Below, one piece after another: positions 6,096 to 12,978 of a stretch of 13,049 bases of DNA. The notes beneath the pieces were generated by a model, which was not told the DNA's origin, ran no database searches, and saw only the letters and a program-made list of their open reading frames with translations. Location of the stretch: positions 1 through 13,049 of the forward strand of contig PXSG01000033.1 of assembly GCA_003023485.1 (NCBI GenBank), written 5' to 3'. Each line of letters begins with the position of its first letter. The stretch's first letter is position 1. The DNA comes from Halobacteriales archaeon SW_10_68_16. GTDB lineage: Archaea; Halobacteriota; Halobacteria; Halobacteriales; Haloarculaceae. Made by a program: the position numbers and the translations under genes.

Positions 6096-7505
6096 TTACG
6101 ACGAGCGCTCACCCACGGGCTCGACGGTCTGGGTGTTCGAGAACAGATCCGTGGGGTCCCACTCGCGCTTGACGGCCGCGAGTCGCTCGTAGTTGTCGCC
6201 GTAGGCCGCCCGGACCCGCTCGTCGGGTTCGTCGGCGGTGAGGAAGTTCATCTCCACCTCGCCGTTCGCGTATGGCCGGAGCGCCTCGTGGAACTCCCGG
6301 ACCCACGCCTCGTGTTCGGCGTCGCGTGCGGGATCGGTCCACCGTGCCTCGACGAGGACGTGGTGGGCCGGATCGCGGTGGGGGTAGGCAGTCGCGTCCG
6401 CCGGCGGGTCGGTCTGGGCGCCGGTCCGCGGGGAGACGAACACCGTCGCACCCGCCGAGGGCGCCGTTGCGACGTGCTCGCGGATGGTCGCGATGGCCCC
6501 CTCCGAGAGCGTCGAGAGGTACTGACTCCGCAGGTAGGTCCGCATCGAGCCCTCGCTGTTGCCCGCGCGCTGGAAGGACTTGTAGGGACGTCCGCGCAGG
6601 CTGTCCATGAGCGGGTCGCCGGCCTCCCGGAGCGGCGCCAGCACCTCCCTGCCCGCCTCGGGCGGGCCGGCGTAGAAACAGATCAACATCGCGGCCCGCT
6701 CCCGTCTGATCGATTCGGGGTAGACCGACGCGTCGGGCAGGACCATACTCCCACACAGCAGTCTAACCTCCCGGGGTGCCGTCTCGAGAACGTCGCGGTA
6801 CCGGCGTGCGACCGCGGGGAGGTCCTCGCCGGGGTAGACGAGCGTCCCCGCGAGGATCTCGGGGCCGACCGGGTGCAGTTCGAACTCGAATGCGGTGACG
6901 ACGCCGAAGTTGCCTCCGCCACCGCGGAGCGCCCAGAACAGGTCGGGGTTGGACTCGGCGCTCGCCCGGGCCAGTTCGCCGTCGGCGGTGACGACGTCGG
7001 CCGAGCGGAGGTTGTCGCAGGTGAAGCCGTACTTCGGGCTGAGCCAGCCGACGCCGCCGCCGAGCGCGAGGCCGGCGACGCCGATGTTGGGGTCCTGGCC
7101 GCCGGGGACGGCCAGCCCGAACGCCTGTGTCTCGTGGTCCACGTCGCCCCACGTCGCGCCGGCGCCGACGCGGGCGGTCCGGGCGTCGGGATCGACCCGG
7201 ACCCAGTCCATCGGCGAGCAATCCAGCGTCAGCCCGTCCGCACAGACCGCAGCCCCGGAGACGTGGTGGCCCCCGCCCTTGACCGACAGCTGGAGACCGG
7301 TCTCGCGGGCAGCCTCGACGCCAGCGACCACGTCCGCGGGGCCGGCACACCGCGCGATTGCCGCGGGTTCGCGGTCGATCCGGGCGTTCCAGACCCGGCG
7401 GGCGTCGTCGTAGCCCGGGTCGCCGGGCCACAGGAGGGGACCGCGGAGTCGTTCCTCCAAGTCCCGGAGCGCCGTCTCGCGGTCCGAGTCGTCGACGCCG
7501 GTCAT
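6096..7505 (-). CDS. FAD-binding oxidoreductase with BBE domain
   Basis: The 469-residue protein belongs to the PCMH-type FAD oxidases of the berberine-bridge/glyco-oligosaccharide oxidase group. The FAD domain covers about 45-215: VKGGGHHVSG (75-84) supplies His80 as likely 8-alpha-histidyl FAD anchor, then PGGQDPNIGVAGLALGGGVGW (134-154) and NPDLFWALRGGGGNFGVVTAFEF (186-208). The C-terminal BBE motif is YERLAAVKREWDPTDLFSNTQTV (439-461). The second covalent cysteine of bicovalent members, expected in the GG-x-x-P segment, is Gln137 here, so only one covalent link is likely. Substrate (sugar, alcohol or phenolic) cannot be told. The ATG overlaps the stop of the upstream small membrane protein by four bases (ATGA), so the two are cotranscribed. 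No Tat signal is seen, so it is probably cytosolic. Confidence 0.9.
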   Translation of the reverse strand: MTGVDDSDRETALRDLEERLRGPLLWPGDPGYDDARRVWNARIDREPAAIARCAGPADVVAGVEAARETGLQLSVKGGGHHVSGAAVCADGLTLDCSPMDWVRVDPDARTARVGAGATWGDVDHETQAFGLAVPGGQDPNIGVAGLALGGGVGWLSPKYGFTCDNLRSADVVTADGELARASAESNPDLFWALRGGGGNFGVVTAFEFELHPVGPEILAGTLVYPGEDLPAVARRYRDVLETAPREVRLLCGSMVLPDASVYPESIRRERAAMLICFYAGPPEAGREVLAPLREAGDPLMDSLRGRPYKSFQRAGNSEGSMRTYLRSQYLSTLSEGAIATIREHVATAPSAGATVFVSPRTGAQTDPPADATAYPHRDPAHHVLVEARWTDPARDAEHEAWVREFHEALRPYANGEVEMNFLTADEPDERVRAAYGDNYERLAAVKREWDPTDLFSNTQTVEPVGERSS

Positions 7506-7720
7506 CCGGCCCGGTGCTCCTGTCCGAGGACGAGACAGACGACGTTCAGCGCGACCAGTGCCAGGAACAGCGCGAACTCCCGCCCACCGAGGCCACCGTA
7601 CAGCAGCGGGAAGTACGCCACCGGGAGGAGCACCGACGCCCAGAAGGCGACGGGTTCGACGAGGCGTCTGACCCCCTGGTCGCCGGGGAGGTGCGGGAGA
7701 GCGGCGGTGGTACGCGTCAT
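7502..7720 (-). CDS. Small two-helix membrane protein, first gene of the FAD-oxidase operon
   Basis: The 72-residue product starts MTRTTAALPHLPG and has two hydrophobic segments, VEPVAFWASVLLPVAYFPLLYGG (about 26-48) and FALFLALVALNVVCLVLG (about 52-69), so it is probably an inner-membrane protein. I chose ATG 7720 because a TATA-like box at 7751-7745 lies 27 bases upstream, as for a leaderless mRNA. The GTG 21 bases earlier would sit inside the promoter spacing. Its stop overlaps the oxidase ATG by four bases, suggesting translational coupling. I do not recognise the family. It could tether or serve the oxidase, but that is inference. Confidence 0.75.
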   Translation of the reverse strand: MTRTTAALPHLPGDQGVRRLVEPVAFWASVLLPVAYFPLLYGGLGGREFALFLALVALNVVCLVLGQEHRAG

Positions 7721-7744
7721 GGTCGGGTGAACGGACGCCACCCT

Positions 7745-7757
7745 AAATACTCTCCCG
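7745..7757 (-). promoter_or_regulatory. Promoter of the small membrane protein/FAD oxidase operon
   Basis: The minus strand reads TATTTAG at 7751-7745, preceded by a purine-rich B-recognition-like GGGAGAG. Spacing to ATG 7720 is about 27 bases, so the transcript would be leaderless. Confidence 0.6.
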
Positions 7758-7762
7758 CAAGT

Positions 7763-7778
7763 TCAAACGGCCGTTTGA
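7763..7778. promoter_or_regulatory. 16-bp perfect palindrome upstream of the operon promoter
   Basis: TCAAACGGCCGTTTGA is a perfect palindrome centred about 22 bases upstream of the TATA box at 7751-7745, just past the B-recognition position. It begins two bases beyond the mdh stop codon. It may be a dimeric regulator site for the oxidase operon or a stem at the mdh mRNA end. The absence of a loop favours a protein-binding site. Confidence 0.55.
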
Positions 7779-7779
7779 G

Positions 7780-8633
7780 CTACGCGATCTCCGCGTACTG
7801 CTCGGAGAGTTTCTCGGCGGCCTCGGCCATCCCCTCGCGCTCGAACTCGCCTATGTCCCACTCGACGATCTCCTCGACGCCGTCGGCCCCGAGTCTGACC
7901 GGCACGCCGAAGGCGACGTCGTCGTGGCCGAACTCGCCGTCCAGTTTCACCGATGCGGGGAGGACTTCGCCGGTGTCTTCCAGCACTGCCTCGACCATGT
8001 GGGCGACCCCGCGGGCTGGCCCCCACTCGGTCGCACCCTTCCGTTCGATGACGTCCATCGCGGACTCCTGGAGGTCCGCCAGTATCTCCGCTTTCTCGTC
8101 GTCGGAGAACTCCGGATCGGCGCCGTCGACGCGGACCTTCGAGAAGACGGGGACCTGCGCGTCGCCGTGCTCGCCGAGGATGGTGGCCTCGACGTTCCGG
8201 ACGGGTGCGTCGAAGCGCTCGGCGAGGACGTGCCGGAACCGGGCCGAGTCCAGTCGGCCGCCGAAGCCGATGACCTGCTCGCGTGGCCGGTCGCCCTGCT
8301 CGTAGAGGTGGCGATTCAGCAGGTCCACGGGGTTGGAGGTGGTGATGGAGACGTACTCGTCGGAGTACTCGTCGAGCGAGGACTGGATGTCCTCCATGAT
8401 GGGTGCGTTGTCGTCCGCGAGGTCGATGCGGGTCTGCCCGGGCTGGCGGGGGATGCCCGCCGTGATGACGACCACGTCGGAGCCGGCTGTGTCCTCGTAG
8501 GTACCCTGCCGGACCGTCGTGTTCGAGTCGTAGGCCGTGCCGTGGTTGACGTCTTCGGCCTGGCCGACGGTTTCGTCTTCCTTGTCGGGGATGTCCACGC
8601 ACACGAGTTCGTCGGCCAGTCCGCGGAGGTCAT
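7780..8633 (-). pseudogene. mdh: Malate dehydrogenase, broken by a 5' deletion
   Basis: From GTG 8604 the frame encodes residues 31-304 of a haloarchaeal LDH-like malate dehydrogenase (malate to oxaloacetate, TCA cycle). Visible are Asp34, which selects NAD(H), Arg83 and Arg89 of the substrate loop (RQPGQTR), SNPVDLLN (120-127), Asp149 and Arg152, and catalytic His176 (GEHGD). In-frame codons 23-30 (LRGLADEL) also survive upstream, but no in-frame start does. Instead ATGAC at 8633 matches the usual Met-Thr start, and the next base already belongs to codon 23. Codons 3-22, which encode the first beta strand and the GxxGxxG NAD loop, are missing: about 61 bases, which also shifts frame. From ATG 8633 translation would give MTSADWP and nonsense. 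A protein from GTG 8604 could not bind NAD. An assembly error is possible, since the remaining 274 codons are undamaged. Confidence 0.85.
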
Positions 8634-8641
8634 GGGTAGCA

Positions 8642-8666
8642 CACCTCCGCGATGGCCGTTAAACAT
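8642..8666 (-). promoter_or_regulatory. Retained promoter/ribosome-binding region of mdh
   Basis: The minus strand carries TGTTTAAC at 8666-8659, about 27-33 bases before ATG 8633, and GGAGGTG at 8648-8642, a near-perfect Shine-Dalgarno 8 bases before that ATG. Both point to 8633 as the original start. Confidence 0.6.
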
Positions 8667-8752
8667 GTCGGAAGTGGGCTGGTCGGCTACAGTTCCGTGG
8701 CCCCGGACATTCCCGGCCGAGGAAGTCTCCGTGTGTGGTCCCGGACCCGCAA

Positions 8753-8760
8753 CGCATAAT
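8753..8760 (+). promoter_or_regulatory. Promoter of the zinc-ribbon protein gene
   Basis: CGCATAAT lies about 27 bases before ATG 8785, consistent with a leaderless transcript. The gap 8667-8752 shows no other feature. Confidence 0.5.
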
Positions 8761-8784
8761 CGTTCCCGCCGACTCCCATCACGT

Positions 8785-9435
8785 ATGAGCGACTTCGACA
8801 AGGAGAAAGAGCGCGAGCGCTTGCGCGAGAAGTACGAGCGCGAACAGGAGAAACGCGAGACGGCGGAGAAGATGAGCGAACTCCTCCTCCAGGGCGCGAC
8901 GATGACCAACGCCCACTGCTCGGAGTGTGGCGACCCCATCTTCCGGTACGACGGCCAGGAGTTCTGTGCGACCTGCGAGAAGCCCGTCGACCGCGGAACC
9001 GACGACGAGGGGGACGACGATGAGGAAGACGCAGAGGCGGGCGAGAAGGATGACGGGACCGCCGAGGACTCCGAGACCATCGAGGTGACCTCGCCCAGCG
9101 ACGACGCGCGCGTCCAGTTCGGCGGGGAGGCCGACGGCACCGACCCGGACGAACACGGGACGGACGACACGGTCAAGGAACCGACTCCTCAGACTGACGT
9201 GGGACGAGCACCCGACGACGCTCAGTCGAGCGGACCGAATCGACAGCGGCCCCCGGAACGACCGACCGGTGAGCCGCCGGCCGAAGCGGACGTCTCGGCG
9301 GCCCGCGACTCGCTCGTTCGCTCGCTGTCACGGTTCAGCCAGCGAGCGGAGCAGTGCGAGGACCCCCAGCGAGCCACCGAGTATCTCGCCGCTGCCCGCG
9401 AGGCTGCCGAGGCGCTCGCCGCGTTGCGCCGATAG
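8785..9435 (+). CDS. Sjogren syndrome/scleroderma autoantigen 1-like zinc-ribbon protein
   Basis: The 216-residue protein opens with a highly charged helix, probably coiled coil (3-32). The segment MSELLLQGATMTNAHC follows, then a zinc ribbon with Cys45-x2-Cys48 and Cys61-x2-Cys64 (HCSECGDPIFRYDGQEFCATC). This is the archaeal form of the autoantigen p27 (SSSCA1/ZNRD2) domain. Residues 70-165 are a very acidic, probably disordered linker, and 165-216 form an Ala/Arg/Glu-rich helical C-terminus. In archaea the function is not established. ATG 8785 is favoured by the TATA spacing, and the charged helix begins right there. It is transcribed divergently from mdh. Confidence 0.88.
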   Translation: MSDFDKEKERERLREKYEREQEKRETAEKMSELLLQGATMTNAHCSECGDPIFRYDGQEFCATCEKPVDRGTDDEGDDDEEDAEAGEKDDGTAEDSETIEVTSPSDDARVQFGGEADGTDPDEHGTDDTVKEPTPQTDVGRAPDDAQSSGPNRQRPPERPTGEPPAEADVSAARDSLVRSLSRFSQRAEQCEDPQRATEYLAAAREAAEALAALRR

Positions 9436-9552
9436 TTACGCGTCGTCGCTGGCCAGCGGCCCGGCGACGGGCAGTTCGAACCGCTCGCCCTGGTCGGCTT
9501 TGACGATCAGCAGTATCCAGAGGGCGAGCGCGAAAAGAACTGGTGAGGGTCA
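9436..9552 (-). pseudogene. C-terminal remnant of a DUF4870-like membrane protein gene
   Basis: On the minus strand about 37 codons read from just after TGA at 9552-9550 to TAA at 9438-9436: a hydrophobic helix PVLFALALWILLIV, then KADQGERFELPVAGPLASDDA. The Lys-Ala-x-Gln-Gly-Glu-x-Phe-x-Leu-Pro-x-x-Gly-x-Leu-Ala pattern is what ends DUF4870 (Tic20-like) proteins, which have about 100 residues and three helices. No start codon, promoter or earlier helices are found in frame before the TGA, and only about 75 bases remain to the next promoter. The remnant begins at the base after the stop of the preceding convergent gene. The family assignment is from pattern memory and moderate. Confidence 0.6.
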
Positions 9553-9628
9553 CGCCTCACTTCGAGCGGCCGTGCAAGTTCCGCGGGCGAGTCGACGCCG
9601 TCGCGTGGTGGCCCTTTCCTTAGATGGG

Positions 9629-9635
9629 TTTTAAG
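9629..9635 (+). promoter_or_regulatory. Promoter of the VOC protein gene
   Basis: TTTTAAG lies 25-31 bases upstream of ATG 9660. It supports a leaderless transcript and argues against the in-frame ATG at 9624, which is upstream of this box. Bases 9553-9628 hold nothing recognisable. Confidence 0.6.
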
Positions 9636-9659
9636 ACCGGACCCCACCACCAGCCGGGT

Positions 9660-10025
9660 ATGGACGCCATCCACGTCTGTCTGAACGTCTCGGACGCCGA
9701 CCGCATCGCGGAGTGGTACGAGGAGAACCTCGGGTTCGAGCGCTCCTGGGAGTTTTCCGCCGGCGATACGCGCAACGTCTACGTCGCGGACCCGAACGGG
9801 TTCGAACTCCAGCTGTCGGATACCGAGGGCGAGGGCGACTTCGAGGCCGGTACCGCCTGGGACCACTTCGCGGTAGTGGTCGACGACGTCGACGCGGCGT
9901 TCGAGGCGGTCGACCACCACGGCGTCGTCCAGGAGCCGGCCGACCAGCCCGCGGCCGGCGCCCGCACCGCGTTCGTCGAGGACCCCGACGGCCACGTCGT
10001 CGAGTTCGTCGAACCGCTGGAGTGA
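9660..10025 (+). CDS. VOC family protein (glyoxalase I-like)
   Basis: The 121-residue protein has two beta-alpha-beta-beta-beta halves of the vicinal oxygen chelate fold. The four metal positions of glyoxalase I are all filled: His5 (IHVCLNV), Glu49 (GFELQL), His69 (WDHFAV) and Glu115 (GHVVEFVEP). WYEENLGF (19-26) and the two DPxG turns (AFVEDPDGH) are standard. It is therefore probably a metal-dependent lyase such as lactoylglutathione lyase-like, although haloarchaea use gamma-glutamylcysteine rather than glutathione and the true substrate is unknown. It stands alone with its own leaderless promoter. Length is normal for the family. Confidence 0.9.
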   Translation: MDAIHVCLNVSDADRIAEWYEENLGFERSWEFSAGDTRNVYVADPNGFELQLSDTEGEGDFEAGTAWDHFAVVVDDVDAAFEAVDHHGVVQEPADQPAAGARTAFVEDPDGHVVEFVEPLE

Positions 10026-10053
10026 TGGACACGCTGTGACGAGGACACAACAC

Positions 10054-10060
10054 ATTTTAT
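10054..10060 (+). promoter_or_regulatory. Promoter of the 85-residue membrane protein gene
   Basis: ATTTTAT lies 23-29 bases before ATG 10083, consistent with leaderless transcription. Confidence 0.6.
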
Positions 10061-10082
10061 CGGGGTCCGTCTACTGGCCGCT

Positions 10083-10340
10083 ATGGACTCGCGCACCATC
10101 GCGTACGCCCTCTACACCTGGGTCGTGGTCGCGTTCGCCACGGGGAGCACCCTCATCATCTTCGGGAACACGCTCATGGCGACCGTCGGGACCGTGGTGA
10201 TCATCGTCGGCCTCGTCAGTCTGATGCCCGCCTTTAGCTACCTCTGGTGGGAAGATGGCTCGGACGTGGCCGTCGAGTCGGCGGACCTGGGCGAGGCCGT
10301 CGAGTCCGTCGACGCCACCGAAACCACCGAAGATCAGTAG
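10083..10340 (+). CDS. Small two-helix membrane protein with acidic tail
   Basis: The 85-residue protein has two hydrophobic helices, TIAYALYTWVVVAFATGSTLIIFG (5-28) and MATVGTVVIIVGLVSLMPAFSYLWW (32-56), then an acidic 29-residue tail that probably faces the cytoplasm. I do not recognise a named family. The TATA box fixes the start as leaderless. Its stop lies two bases from the end of the convergent PhoU/RCK-C gene, so the two transcripts probably overlap. Confidence 0.75.
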   Translation: MDSRTIAYALYTWVVVAFATGSTLIIFGNTLMATVGTVVIIVGLVSLMPAFSYLWWEDGSDVAVESADLGEAVESVDATETTEDQ

Positions 10341-10342
10341 CG

Positions 10343-11539
10343 TCACTCGCCGGCAGCGAGCGCCCCGAGGCGGTCGGCCCCCGCCCGCGTCCCCTTCGCG
10401 ACGAGGACGTCGCCCGCGTCCAGGCAGGTCTCGGGGCCGGGCGAGATGTCCCAGGTCCGCTCGGCTTCGTCGTGCCTGACCGCGATGACGCGCATCCCCG
10501 TCTCCGTTTTGACCTCGCGTTCCCCGAGCGTCGTCCCGTCGAGCTGGCTGTCCGGGGCGACGACCAGGCGGACGATCACCTCGTCGCTCTCGTAGACCGC
10601 CTCCTCGACGACCGGGTGGGTCGAGAGTCCCCGGAGGACCCCCTCGCTGATTTCGAGGGCGGCGTCCGAGATGACCTCGGTGCTGGTGGCCAGCTGGACG
10701 AGTCCCCGGAGGTCGACGGGGTCCTCGATCCGGCTCGCGGCCCGGAGCGTCCAGGCCTCGAAGCGCGACTTCAGCGCGTCGACCTCCGCCTCGAGTTCGA
10801 ACACCTCGCGGGCGACACCCTCGTCGCTGAAGAGGATGGCCCCGTACGCGAGGTCGACCGCGAGTTCGCCCATGTCCTTCATCAGGACGATGGAGTCGAC
10901 CGCCCGGTCCAGGTCCGACTCCTCGACGTCGGGGGGTTCGGGGTGGTCGTAGGCCTCGCCGGTGGCCGCTTCGTACACCTCGGCGAGGCCCTCCTCGGGG
11001 CCGCGAAAGAGGCCGACGTCGCCGGCCTGGAGCGGCGTCTCGGCCCCGGGGTTGAGCAGCCAGTCGCCAGCCCGGCGGATGGCCAGCACCCGGACGCCGG
11101 TATCCGTTTCGAGGTTCAGCCCCCCCAGCGTCTCCCCCACAAGCGGCGAGTCGTCGGCGAGTTCGGCCCGGACGACCGTCTCCAGGGCCTCGGGGAGGGC
11201 CGCACGCATCTCGTCGGGCAGCCCCACCTCCTCTAAGACGACCTTGGCGATGTCGCCGGCGGCGTCGCTGATCTTCTCGGCGGCGCCGACGACACCCAGG
11301 ACGGGCGCGAGGCGTTCGGCGTCGTCGGGGCTGCGCGCGGCCATGAGGATGCTCATCCGCGCCCGGAGCTGGAGGATGTCCATCTGCTCTTCGAGTTCGA
11401 GCACCTCCCGGGCCACCTCGTTGCTCCCCAGGAGGACCGCCGAGTACGAGAGGTCAATGAGCAGTTCCGCGGTGTCTTTCATCTCCGCGAGCAGCTCCTT
11501 GACGCTCGCGGGCTCGTACCGCACCTCGTCGGCGGCCAT
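10343..11539 (-). CDS. Duplicated PhoU/RCK-C (TrkA_C) regulatory protein
   Basis: The 398-residue acidic protein consists of two copies of a PhoU-like helical domain followed by an RCK-C (TrkA_C) domain. Copy 1 has PhoU at about 11-105 and RCK-C at 120-192. Copy 2 has PhoU at about 209-305 and RCK-C at 316-390. The copies align well: MKDTAELLIDLSYSAVLLGS with MKDMGELAVDLAYGAILFSD, and TGVRVLAIRR with TGMRVIAVRH. RCK-C domains bind small ligands such as cyclic di-AMP or ions and gate potassium channels and transporters. No membrane segments or Rossmann RCK-N domain are present, so it is presumably a soluble regulator of a transporter encoded elsewhere. The partner is not in this window. It is divergent from citrate synthase with a 140-base gap. 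Confidence 0.85.
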   Translation of the reverse strand: MAADEVRYEPASVKELLAEMKDTAELLIDLSYSAVLLGSNEVAREVLELEEQMDILQLRARMSILMAARSPDDAERLAPVLGVVGAAEKISDAAGDIAKVVLEEVGLPDEMRAALPEALETVVRAELADDSPLVGETLGGLNLETDTGVRVLAIRRAGDWLLNPGAETPLQAGDVGLFRGPEEGLAEVYEAATGEAYDHPEPPDVEESDLDRAVDSIVLMKDMGELAVDLAYGAILFSDEGVAREVFELEAEVDALKSRFEAWTLRAASRIEDPVDLRGLVQLATSTEVISDAALEISEGVLRGLSTHPVVEEAVYESDEVIVRLVVAPDSQLDGTTLGEREVKTETGMRVIAVRHDEAERTWDISPGPETCLDAGDVLVAKGTRAGADRLGALAAGE

Positions 11540-11646
11540 ACACGGGGTTCCCGGCGCCGACGCAAAAGCGTTGCCCGCGTGGCCGTTTCGGCCCGGTGGG
11601 GCGCCACGGCGACCCAGTCCGTGTCCCGGTGACTGGACGGGATGGT

Positions 11647-11657
11647 AATGTTTTTTC
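11647..11657 (+). promoter_or_regulatory. Promoter of citrate synthase
   Basis: AATGTTTTTTC is the only T-rich stretch in the divergent gap and lies 23-33 bases before ATG 11680, suiting a leaderless start. For the divergent gene a weaker box (CTTTTGCG on the minus strand near 11563-11570) has similar spacing. Confidence 0.5.
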
Positions 11658-11679
11658 CTGCACGTGGAGAACGCGGGGT

Positions 11680-12819
11680 ATGGCCGAGGAACTGAAGAAG
11701 GGCCTCGACGGTGTTCTCGTCGCGGAGTCGACGCTCAGCGACATCGACGGCGACGAGGGGCGTCTCATCTACCGCGGCTACGACATCGAGGACCTCGCCC
11801 GCGGCGCCAGCTACGAGGAGGTGCTCTACCTGCTCTGGCACGGCCGGTTGCCCGACCGGGGGGAACTCGACGCCCTCGTCGAGTCGATGGCCGCCGAGCG
11901 GACGGTCGACCCGGAGGTCATGCGGACGGTCCGGGCGCTGGCCGAGGCCGACATGAACCCCATGGCCGCGTTGCGGACGGCCGTCTCGATGCTCCCGGCC
12001 TACGACCCCGCGCCCGACGACATCGAGTCGACCGACCGCGAGGTCACCTTCGCCAAGGGCCGGCGCGTCACGGCGAAGATGCCGACCGTCGTCGCCGCCT
12101 TCACCCGCGCCCGCGACGGCAACGACCCCGTCGAGCCACGCGAGGACCTCGGCCACGCCGCCAATTTCCTCTACATGCTCAACGGGGAGGAGCCCGACGC
12201 GGTGGCCGCGGACGTCTTCGACCAGGCGCTCGTCCTCCACGCCGACCACGGGCTCAACGCCTCGACGTTCTCCGCGATCGTCACCGCCTCCACCCTCTCG
12301 GACGTCCACAGCGCCGTCACCTCGGCGGTCGGCACCCTCAAGGGACCGCTGCATGGCGGCGCCAACCAGGACGTCATGGAGATGCTGAAAGAGATCGACG
12401 ACGCCGAGGAGGACCCAATCGAGTGGGTCGAGACAGCCCTCGAGGAGGGGCGGCGCGTCGCCGGCTTCGGCCACCGCGTCTACAACGTCAAGGACCCGCG
12501 CGCGAAGATCCTCGGCGAGCGCTCGCGCGAACTCGGGGAGGCCGCCGGGTCCGTCACGTGGTACGAGATGTCCACCGCCATCGAGGAGTACATGGCAGCG
12601 GAGAAGGGACTCCCACCCAACGTCGACTTCTACTCGGCGTCGACGTACTACCAGATGGACATCCCGGTCGACATCTACACGCCCATCTTCGCGATGAGCC
12701 GCGTCGGCGGCTGGGTCGCGCACATGTCCGAGTACATCGAGGACAATCGCCTCATCCGCCCGCGCGCCCGGTACGTCGGCCCCCGCGACCTGGACTTTGT
12801 CCCCGTCGACGAACGGTAG
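11680..12819 (+). CDS. citZ: Citrate synthase
   Basis: The 379-residue enzyme condenses acetyl-CoA and oxaloacetate to citrate. The catalytic triad is visible: His225 in GPLHGGANQDV, His265 in GFGHRVYNVKDPRA, and Asp316 in NVDFYSA. LVLHADHGLNAST (185-197) is the other signature region. N-terminal RGYDIEDLA (32-40) and C-terminal NRLIRPRARYVGP (356-368) are normal, and the length matches short archaeal and bacterial type I enzymes without an N-terminal regulatory domain. It is not a methylcitrate synthase by any feature I can see, but that distinction is fine and not excluded. It is complete, unlike the malate dehydrogenase gene 3 kb away, whose product would supply its oxaloacetate. Confidence 0.95.
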   Translation: MAEELKKGLDGVLVAESTLSDIDGDEGRLIYRGYDIEDLARGASYEEVLYLLWHGRLPDRGELDALVESMAAERTVDPEVMRTVRALAEADMNPMAALRTAVSMLPAYDPAPDDIESTDREVTFAKGRRVTAKMPTVVAAFTRARDGNDPVEPREDLGHAANFLYMLNGEEPDAVAADVFDQALVLHADHGLNASTFSAIVTASTLSDVHSAVTSAVGTLKGPLHGGANQDVMEMLKEIDDAEEDPIEWVETALEEGRRVAGFGHRVYNVKDPRAKILGERSRELGEAAGSVTWYEMSTAIEEYMAAEKGLPPNVDFYSASTYYQMDIPVDIYTPIFAMSRVGGWVAHMSEYIEDNRLIRPRARYVGPRDLDFVPVDER

Positions 12820-12828
12820 CGCCCCCCG

Positions 12829-12978
12829 ATGCTGTGTTTCGTGTACGGTACGCTGACCGACGCCGAGATCGCCGACAGCGTCGCCGCGTACGTCCGCGAG
12901 CACGGCGTCCGCGTGCGGGTCCCGGAAACGGTGACAGTCAGGATGATGTCTCATACGGTCGTGCGTAACCAATTTTAG
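12829..12978 (+). pseudogene. N-terminal stub of a gamma-glutamylcyclotransferase-like gene
   Basis: ATG 12829, nine bases after the citrate synthase stop, opens a 49-codon frame. Its first residues MLCFVYGTLTD are the hallmark start of the AIG2/GGCT fold family, whose members have about 120-150 residues, with YGTL forming the substrate loop. From about residue 13-18 the match ends. AEIADSVAAYVREHGVRVRVPETVTVRMMSHTVVRNQF resembles no continuation of that family, and no other frame here restores one. The stop is TAG at 12976-12978. Either a deletion or insertion has replaced the rest, or a foreign segment (perhaps a mobile element continuing beyond the edge) joins here. A short real protein is less likely. 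Confidence 0.55.

Noticed and set aside
6288..7730. 480-codon plus-strand open frame opposite the FAD oxidase
   Set aside because: It is an antisense shadow produced by GC-rich third positions, with no domain similarity. The minus-strand frame has full FAD and BBE motifs.
9624..9659. Upstream ATG for the VOC protein
   Set aside because: The TTTTAAG box at 9629-9635 would lie inside the coding region. The fold begins at ATG 9660 with the metal ligand His5.
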